Positions 46,965-58,097 of a stretch of DNA of 64,000 nucleotides are shown here, piece after piece. Under the pieces are notes generated by a model that worked only from the letters and a program-made list of their open reading frames with translations, was not told the DNA's origin and made no database searches. Source of the stretch: Hevea brasiliensis (lineage: Eukaryota; Streptophyta; Magnoliopsida; Malpighiales; Euphorbiaceae); assembly GCF_030052815.1 (NCBI RefSeq), contig NC_079503.1, positions 56,462,735 to 56,526,734 of the forward strand, in the 5' to 3' direction. Every line of letters starts with the position of its first letter. Position 1 is the stretch's first letter. The position numbers and the translations under genes were made by a program.

Positions 46965-49900
46965 CCCGACTACAGTGTAGCCGAGCAAGTTATGCCACTC
47001 AGTGTGCCGAGCACTCTATTTTATCTTAATTCATTTTTATTCTTCCTTTTGAATATAACTTGTGAAATATAATTTATTTAAGCCATTTATCGAAATTATA
47101 ATTTATTTGAGATTCCGAGAATTTTATAGAAAATCCGGCAAAGTACCGGCTAAAAATGGAGAAAACAGTTCTTCGGAACCTGTGAAAAACACTTCCTATG
47201 ATCATATTCAATCATCTCATCACTCTCAAACTTCAATATCAAAATCTCAACATTTTTCACCATTCATTTCTCAATTTCAATTTTCAATCATTCATCTCAT
47301 TTGATAGTCATGTAACAATCACAGATCAATATTCACTTTTCCATTTACAAACACAAATTTGCATTATTTACATGAAAATCAAAATACATTACATAAGTTT
47401 CATTACATATGAGAAAATCAAAATTTATTACAGAATGCCAAAATGACACCTAGTGTCCTACCAATGCACTGCAGAAGTTGAGGTGACACGGACACTATGC
47501 AGAACTGTGAACGGCCTTACCCAATCTGTGGTCTACTGGGCCCTCTGTCCAAATCTTCAGTACCTACGCGTTGCAAAAGCGACGCGCTAAGCATAAAGCT
47601 TAGTGGTGCCAATAATACTAGAAAATACAATATGCAAATAAAAATAATAATTTCCTTGCTATTGTGTTCATAAGAAATGAATAATTACTAACTTATTGTG
47701 TAGTCGAGGCTAATCATGTTTCATGATATTAACTTCTTCATGCATTTCGTTAATTATTTTCTTCATGATATTGAGCTTCTTTGTATTTTTGTAATCATTC
47801 CTGATACTTAATTTTCGTATTTTCTTTAATAATCAGTTCAATCACAGTTATACTTTTCCATGCCCAAGTAACCTATCTTTGACGACTAGATCGATAACGG
47901 GTCTTTGGCATCGACACCGCATGTTGCTCGGCCGTCATACCATGGGACGCAGAACGCCAACCACGTATGCGATCGGTATGGCTAAAAGCCATGATATCAC
48001 CTAATCTGGCATAAAAGCCATGAATACGGGCATATAGCCAGGAATACGGGCATAAAGCGTGAATACAGCATAAAGCCTTCGCGATCGCTAAAACAATACC
48101 CTATTGGCATGCCAACCTATCCAAACCAATCACATTAGGCCTACTAGGGCATTTTGCACTTTTAAGTTTCACAATTTTTTGAATTTCAAGTTTTTATGTC
48201 ACTATTCATTTCATTAGTCAACTAAAATGTTGACTTTTGCATAAACAATAGGTACATTGGTTTTAGTACTCCCAACATACCACATTTTGTATTCAAAACT
48301 TGTTGGTTTTGGTCACTTTCTCAAAGTTTAGGTCATTTTGGCAAAATTGCCAATTTTTGATTTTGGTGTCACTATTCACCTCATTGGTCAACAAAAATGT
48401 TGACTTTTGGATAGAAAATAGGTGTATTGGTTTTAACACCCCAAAAATACCACATTTTGTATTTAAAACTTGTTGGTATTGGTTGCCAATACCATTTCTA
48501 AGCTTAATGCTAATTGAACAAAATTTTTAGATTTGGTGCTTCATCTTTACTGTTACATTTGTTATTTTTACAGTGGGAATTTGAGGAAATGGTAAACATG
48601 AAAGTTGTTTCTTATTTTGTCTAGTTTAATTTCCTTTTTTGAATCACTCCATTTGGAGTTTTGTAGCTCAAGTTATGGCCAAAATAAGTTTACTGTTCAC
48701 GTGCACTGTTCATGCTGCACTTTTGGGTTTTGGCAGATTTTGGTCCAACTTTGGTCAGTAATTTGATCAAGTTAAGTTCATAATTTGGCCTAACTTTCTT
48801 CATATGAAATGTTCTACTATGCCTTAGGTTTTCATCGGTTCAAGAATCGCCTAAATCTGAGTTTTCTAGAGAGAGTTATAGCCATCCAAACATTACTGCT
48901 CAAATGAAAATTCTGGAAATCTCAGTACAGTAAACTTCACTTTGCTCAATGATTTGATTAGGTTAATTGCATAATTTAGATTGGTGTCCTTCATAAAAGT
49001 TGTTTGTCTATATCTTATCTTATTGCTGTAAAAATTTCAGGTCAATTGACCATATCTACAGTGAGTTATGGCTAAATGAACAGTTACTGTTCATTTGGTC
49101 ATTTCTGCAGGGGCTGTTTGCAGGGTATCCGGATTGGGGCCAAGTTTTGGTCCTCTTGCTTTGGTCTTTTGGGCATGGTTTCTTCAGCAAAAATGTGCCA
49201 TTATAAGCCTAGTTTCATGTCCAATTGGACAAACACCAATTGGACCTACACAGCCAAGGATATGGCAGTCCAAACAAGCTGGACTCACAGCCTCATTTCT
49301 GCTGTCTCTTGGTAGCCTCCCCATTTCAGTTTACCATGCATTAGCTCACTTCAAATTATGATTTACTTGCCTTAAATGGTCACTAATTGACCATTAGAAT
49401 GTCCACTAATCATTCCATAAGCCAAATCAAATTTTCACTCCTAAACCCTAGCTAAATTTCAAAGTTTTCACCAATTACCTTAGTTAGCACACCAATTTAT
49501 CATACATATATATATATATACCTTAAACATCATCTTTAGTCCACTCTAAGTCCATCAAAAACACTTAATCTTGTTCCTCCCTAGGGCTGCCAAAATTCAT
49601 TGTATACATACACATAAATTCCATTCATTTTATTCACAAATTCTTGCTTATTTTAGGTCTCTAATCATGGAAAGAGAAAGATGTATACATAATAGGCACT
49701 AACCTCACTTGTGACCTAACTTGGACTTGCCCAACTTCAAAATTTCCTCAAATTTCTGCTGCCTTATGCTTCCTCAAGGTTTAGGGATAATTTTTTGTGA
49801 AGGAAGTTTAGGGTTTTGGGGTGGAGAGCTTAGGGAAAATCAAGCTTTAAACAAGAGCTTTCATGGAGTTTTTTTCTTCTCTCTCTCTCTCTCAACGTTT

Positions 49901-50569
49901 CTGCAGCCCAAAGATGAAGATGGCTGTCCACTTTTTCCAATTTTTATCTCCTTTTATTCATGTTTAAGTAATTTATAATGATGTGTTAAAATTTGGTTGG
50001 GTGAAAATATTTTAATTGCATCATGCTCATGTCATAAATATGACTTTTATTTCATTTCCTTTTCTTTTCTCTTATACTAACTTCAAATTAATTTTTCATC
50101 AACATTAATTCATATTTTATGTTATAATAATTATTTACTCAACTGGACAAGTCGGCCAAAAATCGTCTCTGAAGGCGAAATGACAAAAATGCCCTCCGTT
50201 TGGCTTAACGGGTCAAAATTGTCTGTACCGATTGAAAAATTTTTCTAAATATTTTCTTGGCATTCTAATGCCATAGGAACCTCAATGACCCTTCTCTGGT
50301 GTCCCAAAAATTATTTTATGAATTTTTCCTGTCTAGGGCTCCTCGTTATGCGAACCGCAACTTACCTCTCGTTACCCATCGCTTGGGCACCTACTGCTTA
50401 ACTTGGTTGTATTTTATTTCTAAAATTTTTCCTAAATTTTTCTTATTAATATTTGAGTTAATTATGGTCCTCACTTTGATTTAAATATTTTTCCGGACGT
50501 TCTAGCCGTCTGCATCGACATCGTCACGAGCAGAGACTGCATTTGAGTTGCTACCGGGAGGGTGTTACA
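46965..50569 (-). repeat. Array E, LTR 5 (type c)
   Basis: 3,605 bp. It carries all type-c markers of LTR 3, including T at 49073. Lacks the 14 terminal bases. The 20-bp repeat block near 48005-48075 has several small losses. Confidence 0.92.
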
Positions 50570-50920
50570 ACTCTTCCCCTCTAATTTAAATTTCGTCCTC
50601 GAAATTTACCCAGTGTAAATAGCCGAGGAGCTACTACCTCTTTATTTCTTCACCTTTCCGTATTATCCTACTTCACTTTCTCCTTAGTCTCAATCCTATC
50701 CTTAAACAGTTATGTACTCATCCTTTTTCATCTTAAATACGGTCTCCTTCTCATCTCCATTCGCTATCTCATTGTCTCTTCACTCTCTTATTCCATACCT
50801 TAACCTAAAATAAACAGGAAATACAGATCTGCAATAGTGTCACCTCGACTCTTATGAATGCAATGCATGATATGCAACCTATCTAGGTCCAGAAACGCCT
50901 AAACCGTGCTCTGATACCAA
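50570..50920 (-). other. Array E, interior 5 (351 bp)
   Basis: Primer site and polypurine tract only; essentially identical to interior 1. Confidence 0.9.
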
Positions 50921-53900
50921 CCCGACTACAGTGTAGCCGAGCAAGTTATGCCACTCAGTGTGCCGAGCACTCTATTTTATCTTAATTCATTTTTATTCTT
51001 CCTTTTGAATATAACTTGTGAAATATAATTTATTTAAGCCATTTATCGAAATTATAATTTATTTGAGATTCCGAGAATTTTATAGAAAATCCGGCAGAGT
51101 ACCGGCTAAAAATAGAGAAAACCGTTCGGCGGAACCTGTGAAAAACACTTCCTATGATCATATTCAATCATCTCATCACTCTCAAACTTCAATATCAAAA
51201 TCTCAACATTTTTCACCATTCATTTCTCAATTTCAATTTTCAATCATTCATCTCATTTGATAGTCATGTAACAATCACAGATCAATATTCACTTTTCCAT
51301 TTACAAACACAAATTTGCATTATTTACATGAAAATCAAAATACATTACATAAGTTTCATTACATATGAGAAAATCAAAATTTATTACGAATGCCAAAATG
51401 ACACCTAGTGTCCTACCAATGCAATCGCAGGTTGAGGTGACACGGACACTATGCGTAATCGTGAACGCCTTACCCAACTGTGGTCTACGGGCCCTCTGTC
51501 CAAATCTTCGCACTACGCTGCAAAGCGACGCGCTAAGCATAAAGCTTAGTGGTGCCAATAATACTAGAAAATACAATATGCAAATAAAAATAATAATTTC
51601 CTTGCTATTGTGTTCATAAGAAATGAATAATTACTAACTTATTGTGTAGTCGAGGCTAATCATGTTTCATGATATTAACTTCTTCATGCATTTCGTTAAT
51701 TATTTTCTTCATGATATTGAGCTTCTTTGTATTTTTGTAATCATTCCTGATACTTAATTTTCGTATTTTCTTTAATAATCGGTTCAATCACGCTTATACT
51801 TTTCCATGCCCAAGTAACCTATCTTTGACGATCGATCGATAACGGGTCTTTGGCATCGACACCGCGTGCCTCGGGCCGTCATACCATGGGACGCAGAACG
51901 CCAACCACGTGATGCAAGATGGCTAAAAAGCCATGATATCACATAATCGGGCATAAAAGCCATGAATACGGGCATAAAGCCATGAATACGGGCATAAAGC
52001 CGTGAATACAGGCATAAAGCCTTTCGCAGTACTGCTAAAACAATACCCTATTGGCATGCCAACCTATCCAAACCAATCACATTAGGCCTACTAGGGCATT
52101 TTGCACTTTTAAGTTTCACAATTTTTTGAATTTCAAGTTTTTATGTCACTATTCATTTCATTAGTCAACTAAAATGTTGACTTTTGCATAAACAATAGGT
52201 ACATTGGTTTTAGTACTCCCAACATACCACATTTTGTATTCAAAACTTGTTGGTTTTGGTCACTTTCTCAAAGTTTAGGTCATTTTGGCAAAATTGCCAA
52301 TTTTTGGTTTTGGTGTCACTATTCACCTCATTGGTCAACAAAAATGTTGACTTTTGGATAGAAAATAGGTGTATTGGTTTTAACACCCCAAACATACCAC
52401 ATTTTGTATTTAAAACTTGTTGGTATTGGTTGCCAATACCATTTCTAAGCTTAATGCTAATTGAACAAAATTTTTAGATTTGGTGCTTCATCTTTACTGT
52501 TACATTTGTTATTTTTACAGTGGGAATTTGAGGAAATGGTAAACATGAAAGTTGTTTCTTATTTTGTCTAGTTTAATTTCATTTTTTGAATCACTCCATT
52601 TGGAGTTTTGTAGCTCAAGTTATGGCCAAAATAAGTTTACTGTTCACGTGCAATCGCTCATGCTGCACTTTTGGGTTTTGGCAGATTTTGGTCCAACTTT
52701 GGTCAGTAATTTGATCAAGTTAAGTTCATAATTTGGCCTAACTTTCTTCATATGAAATGTTCTACTATGCCTTAGGTTTTCATCGGTTCAAGAATCGCCT
52801 AAATCCGAGTTTTCTAGAGAGAGTTATAGCCATCCAAACATTACTGCTCAAATGAAAATTCTGGAAATCTCAGTACAGTAAACTTCACTTTGCTCAATGA
52901 TTTGATTAGGTTAATTGCATAATTTAGGTTGGTGTCCTTCATGAACGTTGTTTGTCTATATCTTATCTTATTGCTGTAAAAATTTCAGGTCAATTGACCA
53001 TATCTACAGTGAGTTATGGCCAAATGAACAGTTACTGTTCATTTGGTCATTTCTGCAGGGGCTGTTTGCAGGGTATCCGGATTGGGGCCAAGTTTTGGTC
53101 CTCTTGCTTTGGTCTTTTGGGAATGGTTTCTTCAGTAAAAATGTGCCATTATAAGCCTAGTTTCATGTCCAATTGGACAAACACCAATTGGACCTACACA
53201 GCCAAGGATATGGCAGTCCAAACATGCTGGACTCACAGCCTCATTTCTCATTGCCTCTTGGTAGCCTCCCCATTTCAGTTTACCATGCATTAGCTCACTT
53301 CAAATTATGATTTACTTGCCTTAAATGGTCACTAATTGACCATTAGAATGTCCACTAATCATTCCATAAGCCAAATCAAATTTTCACTCCTAAACCCTAG
53401 CTAAATTTCAAAGTTTTCACCAATTACCTTAGTTAGCACACCAATTCATCATACATATATATATATACCTTAAACATCATCTTTAGTCCACTCTAAGTCC
53501 ATCAAAAACACTTAATCTTGTTCCTCCCTAGGGCTGCCAAAATTCATTGTATACATACACATAAATTCCATTCATTTTATTCACAAATTCTTGCTTATTT
53601 TAGGTCTCTAATCATGGAAAGAGAAAGATGTATACATAATAGGCACTAACCTCACTTGTGACCTAACTTGGACTTGCCCAACTTCAAAATTTCCTCAAAT
53701 TTCTGCTGCCTTATGCTTCCTCAAGGTTAGGGATAATTTTTTGTGAAGGAAGTTTAGGGTTTTGGGGTGGAGAGCTTAGGGAAAATCAAGCTTTAAACAA
53801 GAGCTTTCATGGGTTTTTTTCTTCTCTTTCTCTCTCTCAACGTTTCTGCAGCCCAAAGATGAAGATGGCTGTCCACTTTTTCCAATTTTTATCTCCTTTT

Positions 53901-54521
53901 ATTCATGTTTAAGTAATTTATAATGATGTGTCAAAATTTGGTTGGGTGAAAATATTTTAATTGCATCATGCTCATGTCATAAATATGACTTTTATTTCAT
54001 TTTCTTTTCTTTTCTCTTATACTAACTTCAAATTAATTTTTCATCAACATTAATTCATATTTTATGTTATAATAATTATTTATTCAACTGGACAAGTCGG
54101 CCAAAAATCGTCTCTGAAGGCGAAATGACCAAAATGCCCTCCGTTTGGCTTAACGGGTCAAAATTGTCTGTACCGATTGAAAAATTTTTCTAAATATTTT
54201 CTTGGCATTCTAATGCCATAGGAACCTCAATGACCCTTTTCTGGTGTCCCAAAAATTATTTTATGAATTTTTTCCCTGGTCTAGGGCTCCTCATTGCGAG
54301 AACTGCAACTTACCTCTGGTTACCCATCGCTTGGGCACCGACTCGTTTAACTTGGTTGTATTTTATTTCTAAAATTTTCCTAAATTTTTCTTATTAATAT
54401 TTGAGTTAATTATGGTCCCTCACTTTGATTTAAATATTTTTCCGGACGTTCTAGCTGTCCAGACCGACACCGGTCACCGGAACAGTAGACTGTACGGAGT
54501 TGCTACCGGGAGGGTGTTACA
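50921..54521 (-). repeat. Array E, LTR 6 (outer 5' LTR, type a-like)
   Basis: 3,601 bp. It ends at 54521 against target AAATA. It shares with LTR 1 only the type-a markers (A at 52581, CCGAG near 52804). Private changes include GGGAATGG near 53120, TTATTCAACTGG near 54079 and GACCAAAATGCC near 54127. Lacks the 14 terminal bases at its interior side. Confidence 0.92.
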
Positions 54522-55050
54522 AAATAGATAAGTATAAGAGGGAAAGAAATTTTGGCAGCCTTGATAAATGAAAGTAGGTTGAGTTTAATTGGTATTAAAA
54601 CATGTTTATGGATGGTATTTGGTGTATATATATGATGGCTAAGATGATTGGCATGAGATTGTAAACTTTGGATTAGGGTTTTGACCTAATTATTGGGCCT
54701 TGTGTGTTATTACTTGAAATTGGCATGTTGAGATGATTTGTTGCCTATTAGAAGTGCCATGTATGCCAATTGAAGTATGGAAGTTGGCGGAAATTGAAAA
54801 TTTGGGAGTGTGTTTTCATGCAGGTTTTGGGACCAATGAGTCCAGTGTGAAAATTGAGTCATAACTAGAGTTGTGTTGCTCCAATTGGTATGAGGCTAAT
54901 TGCAGATGAAACTAGGGTCAAAATGCTCCAACTTTCATGAGGAAACCATGCCCAAAAACTGTCCACAACTTGACCTAATTACTGCTTGAATTCGGATGAC
55001 CATAACCTAAACCCAGAAAAATGACCAAACGAACCGTACATGCTCATTTG

Positions 55051-56000
55051 GCCATAACTCCCTAAAAAAAGGTCAGAATGACATGATTTTTATACCATTA
55101 GAAATGTTAGACATAGGCACAGCTTTCATGAAGAACACAGAACCTAAAATTGCCTCTAACCAAATCAAATTGCAAGCATAATTTAGGTCAATAAAACTAT
55201 TCAGAACCAAACTGCCCAGAAATTCTGGACTTAGGCATACCCGACTAGTTTTGGCAAAAAGGCCATAACTTGGTCTACAAAAATCCAAATGTAGTGAAAC
55301 CAAGGGAAAAATTTTTATAAGACATAGATCTATAATATTAGTGTTTTGACCAAAACCCAGAACCCAAAAGAACTAGGTCAATTAACTAGGATAATTCAGG
55401 ACACCAAAACCTGAAATTTAACCAAATAGTCACTTGACCCCAGAACAGATTTTATATCATATCTCCCACTAAGAAATCCCAAATGGGATGAGCCAAACTA
55501 TTCTGGAAACCTAAGAGACAGGGATCAAACGTTTATTTAGGAACTTGCCTCAAATTTTGAGTGTAAGGATCCTAAATTAAGAGTCAAAGACACTGACCTG
55601 AACCTGGGATCCTGATGGCACAGGGTACATGAGTCTAGGCCAGTTAATTTGCTATAATTAATTCTACAAAACTTAAAAAATTGTAATTTAAAATTTTGAA
55701 TGATCAGAAGACATAGGATAACAACTTCTATGAAGAACATTAGGCCTAAAAGTGGATGTAACATGTCCAATTAATTAGGTAAATTTTAACTTCAGAATCT
55801 GTCTAATTCTGGACCCAGAAAGAGATAGTGAACCAGTTGTGGTTATTTAACAATAAATTGAGTTTTAAAACTTCAAATGACATGAATCAAAAAGAAAAAT
55901 AAAGATAAGACATAGAGAAATAACTTCTATGAAGGAAGTGTGGCCAAACAGTGGCCATATCTTGAACAATTTGCTAGTTAATGTAAAGACACTAAATCTG
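55051..56000 (+). repeat. ~200-bp modules in LTR D
   Basis: GCCATAACT-like starts at 55051, 55261, 55457, 55651 and 55851 (spacing 210, 196, 194, 200 bp), matching the register of LTR B. Each continues to an AGACATAG...CTTTCATGAAGAAC-type box. Confidence 0.65.
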
Positions 56001-56672
56001 GACCTTGAGAAAGGTTCATAAAATGACTTGTTAAACATAAAATATATGTGAGACTTATGTTTCCCATTACAAATGACATGAAGATGCTATGAAATACAAT
56101 TAGTACATAATATGAAATAATGAAACTATAAATACTTGAAAAATATTATTTTTGCCCAAAGTATACCTAGACTTATTTATATAGCATGGATCGATTAGTA
56201 TACCAATTAGGGACTACAGATTGCAGTACTGCCCATAGAAATAATCATTGATAGATAATATATGTCTAAGATGGTTATTCTACTAGCTTTATGCCTATCC
56301 ATTAGCCATTGTGCCTGATTTTATTTCTGGATTTGTGCCTACCCACTAGCCACGTGCTTGACATGACAAATGTATACATATTAGACATACGGATGTTTAA
56401 CTAGTATACTCCCGTGTATCTAGTCTTTATAATTTGTTATAGGTTTATTGGGCACGGATAAGAGTAATAAGACTTAAATTTAAATAAGTACATGAATAGA
56501 TTATAGATATGAATAATAAGATTAAAAATAGCATAAATGAATAAAGAAAATCCTAATAACTTACTTGCTCCCAAGATTTCATAAAATATGTAAATGACTT
56601 AGAAATTTATGAAATTACACATAGAATAATTATTTTAGTTGTTTAGTTATTTTTCCTTTATTTTATGCACCA

Positions 56673-56689
56673 CTAAGCGTTATGCTTAG
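56673..56689 (+). other. Shared LTR hairpin, copy in LTR D
   Basis: CTAAGC, loop GTTAT, GCTTAG, after ATGCACCA and 562 bp before the LTR end, identical in stem and loop to LTR B. Confidence 0.85.
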
Positions 56690-57256
56690 TGCGTTGGTTT
56701 TTCCATCATGTAGGTATTGAAGAGCAGTAGTAGCATTAGTAACAGTAGTGCTAGATAGGATTCTAATCAGATCTGCTACAGAGTGGTTGTCACTTCAAAT
56801 GGTTAATTTAGGTAGGGCCCATATGCATGTTTAGATTTTGTATTTTGTCCATTGTACATAAGTAAACGATGTAATTCATTTTGTGATTGTAAATAAAATT
56901 GTAAATATTGTACTTGATTTTATATGAATGAAATAAATTATTTTATTTATTTGAAATAATTATGAGTATTATGATGATATGACATGGTTTATGGAAAATG
57001 AAATGGATATAAATTATTTTTAATAGGTAAATAATGGAACCCACCATGTACTAATAAAACAGAGGAGACTCTGACTGGGTCTCCACAAAAAAAATAAAAT
57101 GTGATAAAAATTTTTTTTTCCTACACGTGGAATAATATAAAAAAATAGAATTTAAATTAATACGGTATAAGGCAATATAAGATAGGGTGCTTCGGTACCG
57201 AATGTAGCACACCTTGCTCGACTACACTGTAGACGGGTGAGGGGTGTTACATGTGA

Positions 57257-57360
57257 AGACTGCTAGTTCTTTCCTAGGATTGTTAATTCATGACAGCAAG
57301 AAGGAAAACCTGATGGAGAAATTACTATCCAAAGTGGACTATAAGCCTGAACCTAATTAA
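57257..57360 (+). pseudogene. Unrecognised host exon-like reading frame, right part
   Basis: This continues the frame cut at 30161. Joined across one TGTGA copy, codon 98 becomes AAG and 33 further codons are open to TAA 57358-57360, reading TASSFLGLLIHDSKKENLME and then a Lys/Pro-rich end. The joined frame from ATG 29870 would be 131 codons. No family recognised. It is separated from its left half by 27 kb of LTR sequence. Confidence 0.5.
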
Positions 57361-57856
57361 ACAAAAGCATTAAGAGATTTGATGCCTATTAAAGTTTACT
57401 ATGATTATTATCTTTTGGAATAGGCTTGTCCCTATAAGTTTGATGTATGCTTTCAGTATTGAATATCTATAACTATGCTAGATATTATTTTGTAGATATT
57501 CAAAAAGAAATATATATAATAAATGAAAGCATTTTTTTTTTTTTTTATAATTGTTGATTCTTTGTGTTATTCATATATGTATTTTTGTATATATTATTTA
57601 TTTTAATTACACGGTAATTAAAATATGTTTGAATTTTTTTTTTCTATAAATAATGGTGCCTTACATTATTAATTATGTTATATTTATCACATATTAGGAT
57701 CTGAGATGATGATTGAGAATGTAGTGAACTTTTGACTCTAAGCCTAATATGAGATATTTATAGACATAATTAATTATTGATAAGGTTAGAGATATATATT
57801 TTGAGGATTAAATTAATGTGTAAAAGTTGTCTTTATATGGAACTTAGTGTTCGAAA
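57361..57856. other. AT-rich flank and possible copia leader
   Basis: Downstream of the exon-like frame the sequence is AT-rich with a long T run at 57531-57546. From about 57700 it may be the untranslated leader of the copia gag that follows, but I see no primer site or LTR boundary. Confidence 0.4.
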
Positions 57857-57968
57857 ATGGCTTCAGCTACTAAGAATATTGTTGCTGAACTTAATGACGG
57901 TGAGAAACTAAATGGTGATAATTATGAGATCTGGAGTATGAAAATCCAGTATGTGCTGGAAGAACAAG
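57857..57968 (+). pseudogene. Copia gag N-terminus, truncated by LTR F
   Basis: ATG 57857 opens 37 codons reading MASATKNIVAELNDGEKLNG, then DNYEIWSMKIQYVLEEQ. This is the conserved start of a plant copia Gag (the NYxxWxxKIQ region). The frame is cut at 57969 by the end of LTR F. The rest must lie beyond F, outside the window. It is a different copia lineage from element C. Confidence 0.8.
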
Positions 57969-58097
57969 TATCACACCTTACCTCTCTGTAAGGCATAACA
58001 TGATCCCGTAGACTACTTAATGAATTACCCAACTTTACCTACCGATAACTTATTAAATATACTACAAAAGATTTTTGTTTGTTGGTTTTACAACCAC

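Larger units (their letters stand above)
31127..54521 (-). mobile_element. Tandem LTR array E: six LTRs, five 351-bp interiors
   Basis: One insertion with a perfect 5-bp target duplication AAATA (31122-31126 and 54522-54526). On the plus strand it runs from TGTGACACCCC to AGGGTGTTACA. Inside, ~3.6-kb LTRs alternate with interiors of 349-351 bp, giving a ~3.96-kb period: LTRs start at 31127, 35088, 39049, 43002, 46965 and 50921. The interiors hold only an initiator-Met primer site and a polypurine tract. The LTRs start on the minus strand with TGTAACACCC, related to F and I. No gag or pol is present, so the element needs proteins in trans. The array is best explained by insertion of LTR-interior-LTR followed by unequal crossing-over. 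Short open frames repeating every ~3.96 kb are LTR sequence, not genes. Confidence 0.93.
30162..57251 (+). mobile_element. Solo LTR D (gypsy-type), split by array E
   Basis: It begins TGTAATGCCCTC and ends GAGGGGTGTTACA, with a perfect 5-bp target duplication TGTGA at 30157-30161 and 57252-57256. Its own sequence is 30162-31126 plus 54527-57251, about 3,690 bp. No interior domain exists apart from the inserted array, so it is a solo LTR. It is the same family as LTR B. It contains a TATA-like run at 30780-30795, ~200-bp modules (55051-56000) and the shared hairpin at 56673-56689. It interrupts a host-like reading frame. Confidence 0.92.

Noticed and set aside
54522..57251. A separate retrotransposon right of array E
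   Set aside because: It is the remainder of LTR D. The left part at 30162-31126 and the AAATA and TGTGA duplications show continuity.
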